A DNA stretch of 41,016 nt from CAJQQK01 sp051010015. GTDB lineage: Bacteria; Pseudomonadota; Alphaproteobacteria; Rhizobiales; Hyphomicrobiaceae. Below the pieces are notes generated by a model. The model was not told the DNA's origin and did not search any database. It saw only the letters and a list, made by a program, of their open reading frames with translations. The stretch lies in the NCBI GenBank assembly GCA_051010015.1, contig JBPCVZ010000330.1, forward strand, positions 1-41,016, written 5' to 3'. Positions 25,623-34,517 of this stretch are shown here, piece after piece (position 1 is the first letter of the stretch; the number at the start of each line of letters is the position of its first letter). A program made the translations under genes and the position numbers.

Positions 25623-27953
25623 TCATTTCGCTGTCGTTGCAAGCTTGGGTTCAATGTCGGTTTGGACGACAGCTTCGTTCGCTGTTGCCCGTACGGGGAG
25701 GTGCATGCGGACGGCCGCACCACTGGTGCGCGTCGCGGTAATCGGTGCGTCCGTCAGTTCGAGCCGGCCGCCGTGCTGCTCAACGATCTTTTGCACGATC
25801 GCGAGGCCGAGGCCGGTGCCCTTGGCCTTGGTCGTCACATAGGGTTCGAGAAGGCGCGAGCGCATCGCTTTCGAGAGGCCGACACCGTTGTCGATCACCT
25901 CGACAACGGCCGTCGTGCCGTCGCTGGTTAGACGCGTTTCCACGAGCCCTTCGAAGTCCTTCGGGGCGTCGGGTTGCTCGAGGACGGCCTGAGCGGCTTC
26001 GGCGGCGTTCTTGACGAGGTTGGTGATCGCCTGTGTCATCAGGCGTCGGTCGAGCAGCATCGTGACGGGCTCATCGGGCAGTTCCATGGTGAAGCGCACA
26101 CCTGTTGATCCCATCTGGAACAGGGTCACCGAATCCTTAATCGCCGCGCGCACATCGTCGTTCATCAACTGCGGTTTCGGCATGCGCGCAAACGACGAGA
26201 ACTCGTCGACCATGCGTGCAACATCTCCGACCTGACGAATGATGGTCTCGGTGCATTTGTCGAAGACTTCGCGATCCTCTGCCACCACATTGCTGTACTT
26301 GCGGCGGATGCGTTCGGCGGAAAGTTGTATCGGCGTCAATGGATTCTTGATCTCGTGGGCAATGCGTTGCGCGACATCGGCCCAGGCCGACGCGCGCTGG
26401 GCGCTGACCAGTTCCGTTATGTCGTCGAAGGTCAGCACGGCGCCGCCGGGCTTGTCTTCTTCTTTGCGCGTCAGGCGCACGGCAAAGGTTCGCTCATCGC
26501 CATCGATGCTCGCGGAAATCTGATCCGGCGCCCGCGCCTTGCCGTCGCGTGCGGCGCCGTCTCCGGGTTTCCCGTCGTTCGATATGGCTGCGAAATCTGG
26601 CATGATATCGGCGAGCGGTTTGCCGACAATGTCATCGTGGCTGAGGTTGAGCAGCCGTTCTGCCGCCCGGTTGGCGAGTGTCACGCGCATGTCTTCGTCG
26701 AGCCCGATCACGCCCGACGTCACACCTTCCAGCGTTGCCTCCATGAAGGCGCGACCGTCGCGCAACTGTGTATTTGTGCTGACGAGTTCGTCGCGCTGGG
26801 TACGCAGCTCATGCGTCATCGTATTGAACGTCTGCGAGAGCCGGCGCAAATCGCCTTCGCCGCGGCGCTCTGGCAGCGCCACGTTGAGGTTGCCCTGGCT
26901 GACCACCTGGGCGGCTCCGATCAACCGCCGTATTGGGGCAACGAAGCGGCCCGAGAACCAGAAACCGGCCCAGATCGCAGCGAGCAGCGATGTCAGCGAT
27001 ATCATGAAATAGATCAGCGCGTGTGCAGCCTTCAGCCCGCCGCGCCGTTTGCTCAATTTGCGATACTCGGCGACGCCGGCCTGTGTGCGTCGTAAATGTC
27101 CGAGCACCTTGGGGCTGACCCCGCGCGCGACAAACAGATAGGCGCCTGGATATCCATCCAGCTTTTTGAGCGCCGCGACGCGGTAGGCGTCGCGCGGCAT
27201 CAGTAATGGAATTTCACCTTGTGCCGCGAGTTGAATCACGTTGCGCGGTGGCGGCCGATAGGGAATTTTTTCATCTTTTAGAACCGATACGATCGGTTTG
27301 CCGTCGCCGTCGATCACATAGGCGAACGGCAGGTCCCTGAGACCCGCCTGAACAAAGATCAGGCTCTTGAGTTTGTCGTTGTCACCACCGATTGAGCTTG
27401 CCGCGTCCTGCAAGTCCTTGCCCATATTGACGATATCGGTGCGGATAACCTGTCCGTGCTCCTCCAGGTAGGCGTTCGCCACGTCCATCGAGTTTTCGAT
27501 AATCGTGCGGGTGCGGGTCGAAAACCAGCTGTCGAGCGAGCGTGAAAATGTCGTCGTCGCCGCGACTGCGAGGATCAGGGCGGGCAGCGCCGCGACTATC
27601 GAGAACAGCGCCACGATGCGGACATGCAAGCGGCTGCCGGCGACCTTCTGGCGCCACGCCTTGAGCAGACCGCCAAGCTGCGAGACGATCACGACGATCA
27701 TCGCGACAATCAGGACGACGTTGATGAACAACACCGTCAGCACGACCGAATTGCGCGGTACAATCGGTGTCAACCCGGTCAGAATGAGATAAGTGGCGAG
27801 CGCGGAAACGCTGGCCAGCGATACCGTGATCAGGCCGATGTAGAACGAGCGGCTATTGGTGTCGGCGAACGGCAGTTTGGCATCGTCCAGCGCATCGTCC
27901 AGGCCGTAGCCTGTGTCTGCTGCGAAGCCGCCTGTTTCGTTCGATTGCTTCAT
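25623..27953 (-). CDS. ntrY: Sensor histidine kinase NtrY
   Basis: NtrY is the membrane kinase that phosphorylates NtrX. The 776-residue protein has N-terminal membrane segments at about 38-60, 70-93 and 113-135, and a sensor region to about 310. A fourth membrane helix (about 312-333) leads into a HAMP linker. A PAS domain follows (about 400-510), then HisKA with His533 in RIAHEIKNPLTP and HATPase (NLVKNAAEAAQ, DNGVGLS, GTGLGLAI). The ATG at 27953 is preferred over an in-frame TTG at 27962. It is separated from upstream ntrC by 272 bp, suggesting its own promoter, and is close to ntrX. Confidence 0.94.
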   Translation of the reverse strand: MKQSNETGGFAADTGYGLDDALDDAKLPFADTNSRSFYIGLITVSLASVSALATYLILTGLTPIVPRNSVVLTVLFINVVLIVAMIVVIVSQLGGLLKAWRQKVAGSRLHVRIVALFSIVAALPALILAVAATTTFSRSLDSWFSTRTRTIIENSMDVANAYLEEHGQVIRTDIVNMGKDLQDAASSIGGDNDKLKSLIFVQAGLRDLPFAYVIDGDGKPIVSVLKDEKIPYRPPPRNVIQLAAQGEIPLLMPRDAYRVAALKKLDGYPGAYLFVARGVSPKVLGHLRRTQAGVAEYRKLSKRRGGLKAAHALIYFMISLTSLLAAIWAGFWFSGRFVAPIRRLIGAAQVVSQGNLNVALPERRGEGDLRRLSQTFNTMTHELRTQRDELVSTNTQLRDGRAFMEATLEGVTSGVIGLDEDMRVTLANRAAERLLNLSHDDIVGKPLADIMPDFAAISNDGKPGDGAARDGKARAPDQISASIDGDERTFAVRLTRKEEDKPGGAVLTFDDITELVSAQRASAWADVAQRIAHEIKNPLTPIQLSAERIRRKYSNVVAEDREVFDKCTETIIRQVGDVARMVDEFSSFARMPKPQLMNDDVRAAIKDSVTLFQMGSTGVRFTMELPDEPVTMLLDRRLMTQAITNLVKNAAEAAQAVLEQPDAPKDFEGLVETRLTSDGTTAVVEVIDNGVGLSKAMRSRLLEPYVTTKAKGTGLGLAIVQKIVEQHGGRLELTDAPITATRTSGAAVRMHLPVRATANEAVVQTDIEPKLATTAK

Positions 27954-28203
27954 CGGGTTCAAAACCTGCCGCTCTCGTTGGAAACCGTGGTCCTGATATG
28001 TTGGCCGCCACCGGCGCCTGCTTTTGTGACTTGATGCGTAGTCCTGAAGTCACACTGTGGCGGAACGGTGAAGTCCTGAGGAATTATGCAGAATACTTGT
28101 TGCAAATCTGCCCCAGCAGTCATCGGTTACCGGGGAAAGTGTTGATGGTCAAGCACACCCTGTGTGTCATTTGTGTGGAGTGGGCCGCGCGCACTCGATC
28201 ACT

Positions 28204-28221
28204 ATATATTACGAAATATAT
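28204..28221. repeat. AT-only stem-loop just past ntrC
   Basis: ATATATT (28204-28210) and AATATAT (28215-28221) form a perfect 7-bp stem with the loop ACGA, 4 bp beyond the ntrC stop. It is all A-T in a GC-rich genome. It lacks the GC stem and U-tract of an intrinsic terminator. It may mark a promoter/operator for ntrY or mRNA 3' end processing of ntrC. Confidence 0.5.
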
Positions 28222-28225
28222 CTAG

Positions 28226-29677
28226 TCAGCTGATCGGGTTCTTAAAAATCTGGATGTTCAAGAGCTTGATGCGGCTGCGCAGTGTATTGCGATTGAGGCC
28301 GAGTAGTTCGGCGGCGCGGATCTGGTTGCCGCGAGTCGCCGTGAGCGCGGCTGATATCAACGGCACCTCGATTTCGCGAATGACGCGATCATAAAGTCCG
28401 GGGGGTGGCAATTCACCGTTGAAACCTGCGAAATAGGTTGCCAGGTGCCGCTCAACCATTTCGGCCAGGGACTGGGCATCCTCTGTCTCGGCAACCTGGT
28501 CTGCCGTGACGTTTGCATCGATGAGTTCGTGATCAATCGTATCGGCCGAAATAACGTCTTGCGGGTGCACCGCGACAATGCGGCGGATCAGGTTTTCCAG
28601 TTCTCGGACGTTGCCGGGCCAAGTGTGCTGCTTGAGGCGTTCGATGGCATCGTTGGCAATGGTGCGTGCACCGAGACCCTCACGTTCCGTCTCGCGCAGG
28701 AAATGGCGCGCGAGATCACCGATATCATCAGGGCGTTCGCGCAGCGGCGGCAGGCGCAGCGGCACCACGTTGAGGCGATAGAAGAGGTCTTCGCGAAATA
28801 GACCCTGCTGAATCTGGGCACGCAGATCTCGGTGCGTGGCGGCGATGATGCGCAGGTCCGTTTTGATTGGCGTGCGCCCACCGACAGTCGTGTATTCTCC
28901 TTCCTGCAAGACCCGCAGTAGACGGGTTTGCGCCTCGAGGGGCATATCGCCGATTTCATCGAGGAACAGCGTGCCACCTTCGGCCTGTTCGAAGCGACCG
29001 GACATGCGCGCCTGGGCACCGGTGAACGATCCTTTCTCGTGACCGAAGAGTTCGCTTTCGATGAGATCGCGGGGGATCGCTGCCATGTTGACCGGCACGA
29101 ATGGGCCGAGCCGTCGCTTGCCGTGGTCGTGCAGCACGCGGGCAACCAGTTCCTTGCCGGTTCCCGACTCACCACTGATCATGACGGTCAGGTCCGTCTG
29201 GGTCAGGCGGGCGAGAACGCGATAAATCTCTTGCATCGCGATCGAGCGGCCGATCAAGGGCAGTTCTTCGCCATCGGGATCGGCCTCGGCGGGACGTTTT
29301 GCCAATCGTTTCGGCTCCGCCATGGCGCGCCCCACGACGGTCACCAGTTCGTTGAGGTCGAACGGCTTTGGCAGGTATTCGAATGCGCCACGTTCGGTTG
29401 CCTTGAGCGCGGTCATCAGCGTGTTCTGGGCGCTCATGACGATGATCGGTAGCTCCGGGCGCAGCCGGCGGATACGCGGCAGAAGTTCGAACGCATTTTC
29501 GTCGGGCATGACGACGTCCGTGATCACGACATCGCCCTCGCCTTGCTGCACCCAGCGCCAAAGGGATGCCGCGTTGCTGGTTGTGCGCGGAATGTACCCG
29601 GCGCGCGCCAGCGCCTGATTGAGAACCGTGCGGATCGCGCTGTCATCATCGGCGACAAGGACCGTGCCTTTAGCCAT
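28226..29677 (-). CDS. ntrC: Nitrogen regulator NtrC (sigma-54 activator)
   Basis: NtrC activates sigma-54 promoters of nitrogen-assimilation genes after phosphorylation by NtrB. The 483-residue protein has a receiver domain with Asp54 (VVITDVVMPDE) and a AAA+ domain with Walker A GESGTGKE (169-176). The intact sigma-54 contact loop is GSFTGA (216-221) and Walker B is TLFLDEIGDMP. A C-terminal Fis-type helix-turn-helix reads GNQIRAAELLGLNRNTLRSRI. Its start overlaps the end of ntrB by 8 nt, so the two are translationally coupled. The 272 bp before ntrY contain an AT-only hairpin right after the stop. Confidence 0.96.
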   Translation of the reverse strand: MAKGTVLVADDDSAIRTVLNQALARAGYIPRTTSNAASLWRWVQQGEGDVVITDVVMPDENAFELLPRIRRLRPELPIIVMSAQNTLMTALKATERGAFEYLPKPFDLNELVTVVGRAMAEPKRLAKRPAEADPDGEELPLIGRSIAMQEIYRVLARLTQTDLTVMISGESGTGKELVARVLHDHGKRRLGPFVPVNMAAIPRDLIESELFGHEKGSFTGAQARMSGRFEQAEGGTLFLDEIGDMPLEAQTRLLRVLQEGEYTTVGGRTPIKTDLRIIAATHRDLRAQIQQGLFREDLFYRLNVVPLRLPPLRERPDDIGDLARHFLRETEREGLGARTIANDAIERLKQHTWPGNVRELENLIRRIVAVHPQDVISADTIDHELIDANVTADQVAETEDAQSLAEMVERHLATYFAGFNGELPPPGLYDRVIREIEVPLISAALTATRGNQIRAAELLGLNRNTLRSRIKLLNIQIFKNPIS

Positions 29678-30824
29678 GCGCTGGCTCCTTGGAGGTTATG
29701 CGTCCCCGCTGCAGCGGTAACAGCACTCGGAAGGTCGTCTGGCGCGGCACGGATTCGCACTCAATGACGCCGCCATGATCGCTGATGATTTTCGCAACCA
29801 ATGCCAGGCCCAGTCCCGAGCCATTGCGCTTGTCCGTGACAAACGGCTCGAAGATATGCTTCTGCAGATCAGGCGGAATGCCGGCGCCGTTGTCTTGGAT
29901 CTCGATCAGCAATGGCAGACTGACGCGCGTGCCGCTGCCGGGCACGGACAGGCGTACACCGGGGCGGAACGCGGTGCGCAGGATGATGCGCCCACCAATA
30001 TCACCGACGGCATTGACGGCCTCGCTCGCGTTCTTGACCAGGTTCAGGATTGCCTGGATAAGCAAATCGCGATCGCCCGGGACGGCGGGCAGGGACGGGT
30101 CGAATTCCTGGCGAAAATCGATGTCGAGGGCAAAGCCGGACTGGGCCAGTTGCCGGACGTGCTCTATGACGTCGTGGATGTTGACCGGGTCACGCGTGAT
30201 CGGGCGTTCGTCGCCGAACACCTCGATGCGGTCGATGAGTTTGCGGATCCGCTCGGTTTCCGAACAGATCAGTTGGGTCATCGCGCGATCTTCATCACTC
30301 AGCCCGGGCTCGAGCAGTTGCGCGGCGCCGCGGATGCCAGACAGCGGGTTCTTGATTTCGTGGGCCAGAACATCCGAGAAGCCGGACGCCGAGCGCGCCG
30401 CGGCGCGGTTGGAGAGTTGCCGCTCGATCATCTGCGCCATCGAACGCTGCTGCATCAGCAGCATGACGTGATCGGGTTGCTCCATCAGCGGCCCACCGAA
30501 TACATCGACGAGATGCGTTGCCTCGCTACGCGGCAGCACGACTTCGACGCCGTATTCATTGACCGAAGCCTGGCCGCGCCTGACCTGTTCGATCAGACTG
30601 AGCAGTGGACAGCCAAACGTCACGAGATCAGATATTTTCTGGCGGCGCAGAACCGGGGCGCTGATCCCGAACAGTTGCTCTGCGGCCGGATTGGCAAACG
30701 CGATCTTGTCGTCACGGTCGAGCAGAATGACGGCGTGCGGCAGGCATGCGAGAAGTAACTCGTGCATCTCTTGTTGTGCTTGTGCTGCCGCCTCAGGGCG
30801 TCTTTTTTGGGATGTCGTGCTCAT
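29670..30824 (-). CDS. ntrB: Nitrogen sensor kinase/phosphatase NtrB
   Basis: NtrB is the cytoplasmic kinase/phosphatase that sets NtrC phosphorylation in response to PII signalling. The 384-residue protein has no membrane segment. A PAS domain lies at about 18-130 (HAVILLDRDDKIAFANPAAE), HisKA has His155 in DVLAHEIKNPLSGIRGAA, and HATPase has NLVKNASEAV, DNGAGIP and GSGLGLALV. Its ATG overlaps the stop of dusB (ATGA) and its end overlaps ntrC, so dusB-ntrB-ntrC is one operon, as in rhizobia and Rhodobacter (nifR3-ntrB-ntrC). Confidence 0.96.
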   Translation of the reverse strand: MSTTSQKRRPEAAAQAQQEMHELLLACLPHAVILLDRDDKIAFANPAAEQLFGISAPVLRRQKISDLVTFGCPLLSLIEQVRRGQASVNEYGVEVVLPRSEATHLVDVFGGPLMEQPDHVMLLMQQRSMAQMIERQLSNRAAARSASGFSDVLAHEIKNPLSGIRGAAQLLEPGLSDEDRAMTQLICSETERIRKLIDRIEVFGDERPITRDPVNIHDVIEHVRQLAQSGFALDIDFRQEFDPSLPAVPGDRDLLIQAILNLVKNASEAVNAVGDIGGRIILRTAFRPGVRLSVPGSGTRVSLPLLIEIQDNGAGIPPDLQKHIFEPFVTDKRNGSGLGLALVAKIISDHGGVIECESVPRQTTFRVLLPLQRGRITSKEPAHG

Positions 30825-31837
30825 GCGGCGGGTCGATGCAAATCTGGTGTGAAGGCGGCGCGGAGGCCGGCATGGATAGTCGCAACGTCATCGGCGGTGC
30901 ACAGTTGCCGTCGCCAGTTCTTGGTCGCTGTAAGGCCGAGCCCGAGATGCTCAAGATACCAGGCGATGTGTTTGCGGGCATTGCGAACACCAAGGTACGT
31001 GCCGTAGTGGCTGAGCATGGCATCGAGGTGACGTTGCACTAAGGCGAGGAGATCATCCCCGCTTGGCGCCGATCTGACCTGTGCGCCGGTGAGCGCGTCG
31101 GCAATGCGTCCCGGTTGCCACGGCGCGCCATAGGCGCCGCGTCCGATCATCACGCCGTCTGCTCCGGACTGGGCGAGCGCCGTGCGTGCGTCATCCACCG
31201 TTGCGATATCACCGTTCACGATCACCGGGATCGTCACGGCTTCTTTCACCGTGCGTACAAATGCCCAGTCCGCCTGCCCCTTGAAGAACTGATTGCGGGT
31301 GCGTCCGTGAATTGTCAGCATGGCGATGCCGGCGTCTTGTGCTCGCCGGCCGATCTCTGCTGCGTTCAGCGATTGATTGTCCCAGCCCTTGCGCATCTTT
31401 AATGTCACCGGCACATCGACGGCAGCGACCACGGCCTCGACGATTGACAGCGCATGATCGGGATTTCGCATCAGTGCACTGCCGGATTGGTGGCCAGTGA
31501 CTTCGCGCGCTGGGCAGCCCATGTTGATATCGATGATGTCTGCGCCCATATCGGCGGCGACCCGTCCCCCTTCCGCCATCCAGATCGGATCATAGCCAAC
31601 GAGTTGCATGACAAAGGGTGTCAGGTCGCGCCCCCTCGCGCGCAACAGGACATCCGGCCGCTCCGAGACCAGCTCCCGGCTCGCGACCATTTCGGAAACG
31701 ACGAGACCGGCACCAAAGTCGTGCGCGAGGCGACGGAATGGCAAATCCGATACGCCTGACATCGGCGCGAGTAGGACCGGCCGTTCTAGGGCGTGTGGAC
31801 CGATACGCAAAGGGCCGATGGGTCGATCGGAGCTCAT
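30821..31837 (-). CDS. dusB: tRNA-dihydrouridine synthase DusB (NifR3)
   Basis: DusB reduces uridines in the tRNA D-loop to dihydrouridine with FMN and NADPH. The 338-residue protein is a TIM-barrel with LAPMSGVSDLPFR, the catalytic cysteine Cys108 in DINMGCPAREV, and the FMN-binding VIVNGDIATVDDA and GADGVMIGRGAYGAPW. A C-terminal helical domain follows. The start is the ATG at 31837; an in-frame TTG at 31855 is possible, and neither has a good ribosome-binding site. It is the first gene of the dusB-ntrB-ntrC operon and divergent from ispDF across 222 bp. Confidence 0.95.
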   Translation of the reverse strand: MSSDRPIGPLRIGPHALERPVLLAPMSGVSDLPFRRLAHDFGAGLVVSEMVASRELVSERPDVLLRARGRDLTPFVMQLVGYDPIWMAEGGRVAADMGADIIDINMGCPAREVTGHQSGSALMRNPDHALSIVEAVVAAVDVPVTLKMRKGWDNQSLNAAEIGRRAQDAGIAMLTIHGRTRNQFFKGQADWAFVRTVKEAVTIPVIVNGDIATVDDARTALAQSGADGVMIGRGAYGAPWQPGRIADALTGAQVRSAPSGDDLLALVQRHLDAMLSHYGTYLGVRNARKHIAWYLEHLGLGLTATKNWRRQLCTADDVATIHAGLRAAFTPDLHRPAA

Positions 31838-31884
31838 GGCTTGCGCTTTGCTCAATATTTAATCATACAGCGGTTGTGATTAAG

Positions 31885-31896
31885 TTTTGCGCAAAA
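31885..31896. repeat. 12-bp palindrome between dusB and ispDF
   Basis: TTTTGCGCAAAA is a perfect palindrome, lying 48 bp upstream of the dusB ATG in the AT-richer part of this divergent gap. It could be an operator for the dusB-ntrBC operon. No regulator is identified. Confidence 0.45.
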
Positions 31897-32059
31897 TACG
31901 TGGTTTTCCGCTCTATCGCAAGTGCGAAATGGCTGAGCGTCGGACGTTGTTCCCTTATCCACATCGACGCGGTTAACGTGTGCGGTTCTGCAACCGTCTT
32001 GCCCAGCGTTTCCTGCCGGGTTACGCCGGGAACATGCCGATTTTGAGAGGCGAGCGGAT

Positions 32060-33238
32060 ATGAACACGGTTGCTGTCATTGTCGCGGCGGGGCGGGGTAG
32101 CCGTGCTGCAGGCGAAAGCGCCGGCGTCAAGCAGTACGTCGATATCGGCGGGCGCAGCGTGCTGGCGCGGGCGACGGCGCCATTTCTGGGGCATCCGTTG
32201 ATTGCTCACGTCCAGGTCGTGATTCATGCCGACGACGGCAATCTCTATGACCGTGCCATGGCCGGTATGGACTCACCCAACCTGCTACCGCCGATCCATG
32301 GCGGTGCGACTCGGCAACAATCGGTTCTCGCCGGTTTGCGGGCCGTTGCACCGCTCGCTCCCGATGTCGTTCTCATCCACGATGCCGCGCGCCCCTTCGT
32401 GTCGGCGGATGACATAAGTAGCGTGCATGCGGCGCTGGAGACGTATGCCGGTGCGATCATCGCGGTCCCGGTTGTCGATACGCTAAAACGCGGCGACGGG
32501 GCGACCGCGGCGATCACGGCAACCGTCGCGCGACAATCGCTGTGGCGCGCGCAGACCCCGCAAGGTTTTCGCTATGCCGAGATCCTCGGGGCACACGAAG
32601 CGGCTGCCGCCGGTGATCGCAATGACTTTACCGATGATGCCTCGATCGCGGAAGCAGCCGGCCTCAACGTTGCACTTGTCGCCGGCACGGAGCGCAATTT
32701 CAAAATCACCACGTCAGCGGATTTCGCCCGCGCCCAACAGGAACTCGATATGACCGCGGAGATTCGGACTGGCAGCGGCTTCGACGTGCACAAGTTTGCC
32801 GAGGGTGACCACGTCTGGCTGTGCGGCGTAAAGGTACCGCACACGGCCACCCTGTCAGGGCACTCCGACGCCGATGTCGCCATGCACGCACTGACCGACG
32901 CCATTTACGGCGCCATCGCTGAGGGCGACATCGGGGCCCACTTCCCGCCGAGCGATCCGCAATGGAAGGGTGCGGCTTCGCACATCTTTCTTGCGCATGC
33001 CTGTGAGCGCGTTGCGGCACGCGGCGGAACGGTGGTCAACGTCGATGTCACGATCATCTGCGAAGCGCCCAAAATCGGCCCGCATCGCGACGCCATGCGG
33101 GCTCGCCTGGCCGAGATCCTCGGAATCGACGTGGCGCGCGTCGCCGTCAAGGCAACCACCACCGAAGGCCTCGGTTTCCCCGGCCGGCGCGAAGGCATCG
33201 CGGCTATGGCGAGTGCGACGGTGAAACTCGCTGTTTGA
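32060..33238 (+). CDS. ispDF: Bifunctional IspD/IspF (MEP isoprenoid pathway)
   Basis: This fused enzyme carries out two steps of the MEP pathway to isoprenoid precursors: CDP-ME synthesis (IspD) and formation of MEcPP (IspF). The intermediate step (IspE) is elsewhere. The 392-residue protein has IspD at 1-230 with AAGRGSRA (9-16) and LIHDAARPFVS (105-115). IspF covers 234-392 with metal ligands Asp242, His244 and His276 (GFDVHKF, GHSDADVAMHALTDA), IGAHFPPSD, and TTTEGLGFPGRREGIAA. The fusion is usual in alphaproteobacteria. It is divergent from dusB and convergent with the next gene, 18 bp away, with no terminator visible. Confidence 0.96.
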   Translation: MNTVAVIVAAGRGSRAAGESAGVKQYVDIGGRSVLARATAPFLGHPLIAHVQVVIHADDGNLYDRAMAGMDSPNLLPPIHGGATRQQSVLAGLRAVAPLAPDVVLIHDAARPFVSADDISSVHAALETYAGAIIAVPVVDTLKRGDGATAAITATVARQSLWRAQTPQGFRYAEILGAHEAAAAGDRNDFTDDASIAEAAGLNVALVAGTERNFKITTSADFARAQQELDMTAEIRTGSGFDVHKFAEGDHVWLCGVKVPHTATLSGHSDADVAMHALTDAIYGAIAEGDIGAHFPPSDPQWKGAASHIFLAHACERVAARGGTVVNVDVTIICEAPKIGPHRDAMRARLAEILGIDVARVAVKATTTEGLGFPGRREGIAAMASATVKLAV

Positions 33239-33256
33239 CGGCCCGGTACGCCGCCA

Positions 33257-34396
33257 TCAATCCGCCGCCGCGAATTCCGCGAGCACATCGCGGTTGATTT
33301 CGATGCCCAGGCCCGGCCCATCCGGGATCTTGACGACCCCACCCGCGTGCTCGATCTCGCGCTGCATGATTGCCTGGCGGAACGGATGCTCGCTGCGGTC
33401 GAACTCGAGCATCGGATCGATCGGTGTGCGCCGCGGTGGCGTATGGGGCAGCACGGCGAGAAGCTGCAGCGACGCGGAAAGCCCGATGCCGGTCCCCCAG
33501 ACGTGCGGTACGTAGCGCACGCCGAACGCCGTTGCCATGTCGGCGATCTTCTTGCATTCGCTGAGGCCGCCAGCCGCACAGGTGTCGGGTTGGATGATAT
33601 CCATCGCGCGCCGCGTCAGCACTTCGCGAAATCCCCAGCGCGTGAACTCGCACTCGCCACCGGCGACCGGCACGGGCTGCCCGGCACGCACTTCGCAGTA
33701 ACTGATCAGTTCATCCGGTACCACCGGTTCTTCGAACCAGCCAATCGACAGGTTTTCGATGGCGCGGCCGAGCTCGATCGCCTCGATGACGTCGTAGCCG
33801 TGGTTGGCGTCGATCATCAGTCCCGTGTCGGGCCCGATCGCCTCGCGCACGGCGCGGATCAGGGCGAGGTCTTCCTTGACGCCAAACCCGATCTTGAGCT
33901 TGAGCGCGCCAAACCCCTCCCTGACGTATCCCTCGACCTCTTTGACGATGTAGTCGAGCGGGTCGCCTTGCCCCCAGCGATAGGTGCCAGTTGCATAGGC
34001 CTTGACTTCGGTGCGCAGCGGACCACCCATCAGGACATGGATGGGCGCCTCGAAGTGCTTGCCGCGCAGGTCCCAAAGCGCAATGTCGACGCCGCTGATC
34101 GCGGTCACCGTCAATCCCTTCTGGCCCTGATCGCGAAACTGGTTGTAGAGCGTCTGCCAGATGCGATCGCCGGCGCGGCAATCCTGTCCAATGAGGAGCG
34201 GTTTGAATGCCTTGACGATCGCTGCATTGAGCCGCGCCGGCCCGAAACATTCCCCCCATCCGCTCGTGCCATCCTCCGTAATGATTTCCACAACGCAGGA
34301 GCCGCGCGCGTCGGATTGGTTGAACGACCACCAGAACGGCTCTGCGATCTTGGCTTCGAGCACGTGACATCGGACGTCGGCAATGCGTGCGGACAT
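33257..34396 (-). CDS. Enolase-superfamily (mandelate racemase subgroup) enzyme, D-galactarolactone cycloisomerase-like
   Basis: This 379-residue protein is a sugar-acid enzyme of the enolase superfamily. Active-site residues fit the mandelate-racemase subgroup: KLK (Lys166, Lys168), metal ligands Asp196, Glu222 and Glu248, the Asp271-His298 dyad, and Glu331 in MLEFD. The stretches WGECFGPARLNAA, FRDQGQKGL and PDGPGLGIEINRD closely resemble, from memory, Agrobacterium D-galactarolactone cycloisomerase of the oxidative galacturonate route. That substrate is an inference; other acid-sugar dehydratases are possible. The start is the ATG at 34396 with GAGGG 7 nt upstream; the frame extends 77 codons further but that part is unlike the family. 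It is divergent from a MarR gene, with a MarR-type dyad between. Confidence 0.82.
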   Translation of the reverse strand: MSARIADVRCHVLEAKIAEPFWWSFNQSDARGSCVVEIITEDGTSGWGECFGPARLNAAIVKAFKPLLIGQDCRAGDRIWQTLYNQFRDQGQKGLTVTAISGVDIALWDLRGKHFEAPIHVLMGGPLRTEVKAYATGTYRWGQGDPLDYIVKEVEGYVREGFGALKLKIGFGVKEDLALIRAVREAIGPDTGLMIDANHGYDVIEAIELGRAIENLSIGWFEEPVVPDELISYCEVRAGQPVPVAGGECEFTRWGFREVLTRRAMDIIQPDTCAAGGLSECKKIADMATAFGVRYVPHVWGTGIGLSASLQLLAVLPHTPPRRTPIDPMLEFDRSEHPFRQAIMQREIEHAGGVVKIPDGPGLGIEINRDVLAEFAAAD

Positions 34397-34440
34397 GGTT
34401 TTCCCTCGGTAATCGGACGAATTTGCCGCTACTCCAGAAC

Positions 34441-34466
34441 ATTCACCTTGCTGGGGCAAGTAGAAT
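34441..34466. promoter_or_regulatory. Candidate MarR operator (26-bp dyad)
   Basis: Two 11-bp arms (34441-34451 and 34456-34466) pair at 9 of 11 positions around the centre TGGG. The core CTTGC-TGGG-GCAAG closely resembles the E. coli marO half-sites (CTTGCC/GGCAAG type). It lies midway between the starts of the divergent enzyme (34396) and MarR (34518) genes, where it could control both. The match is by eye and from memory of marO. Confidence 0.55.
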
Positions 34467-34517
34467 CGAGGCAACCATGCCCAAAGGCAATTTGGCCGCG
34501 GCCCAGTGGAGAGATCC

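Noticed and set aside
28150..28185. CACAC/GTGTG dyad in the ntrC-ntrY gap considered as an NtrC site
   Set aside because: It does not align with the TGCAC-N-GTGCA consensus without shifting both half-sites.
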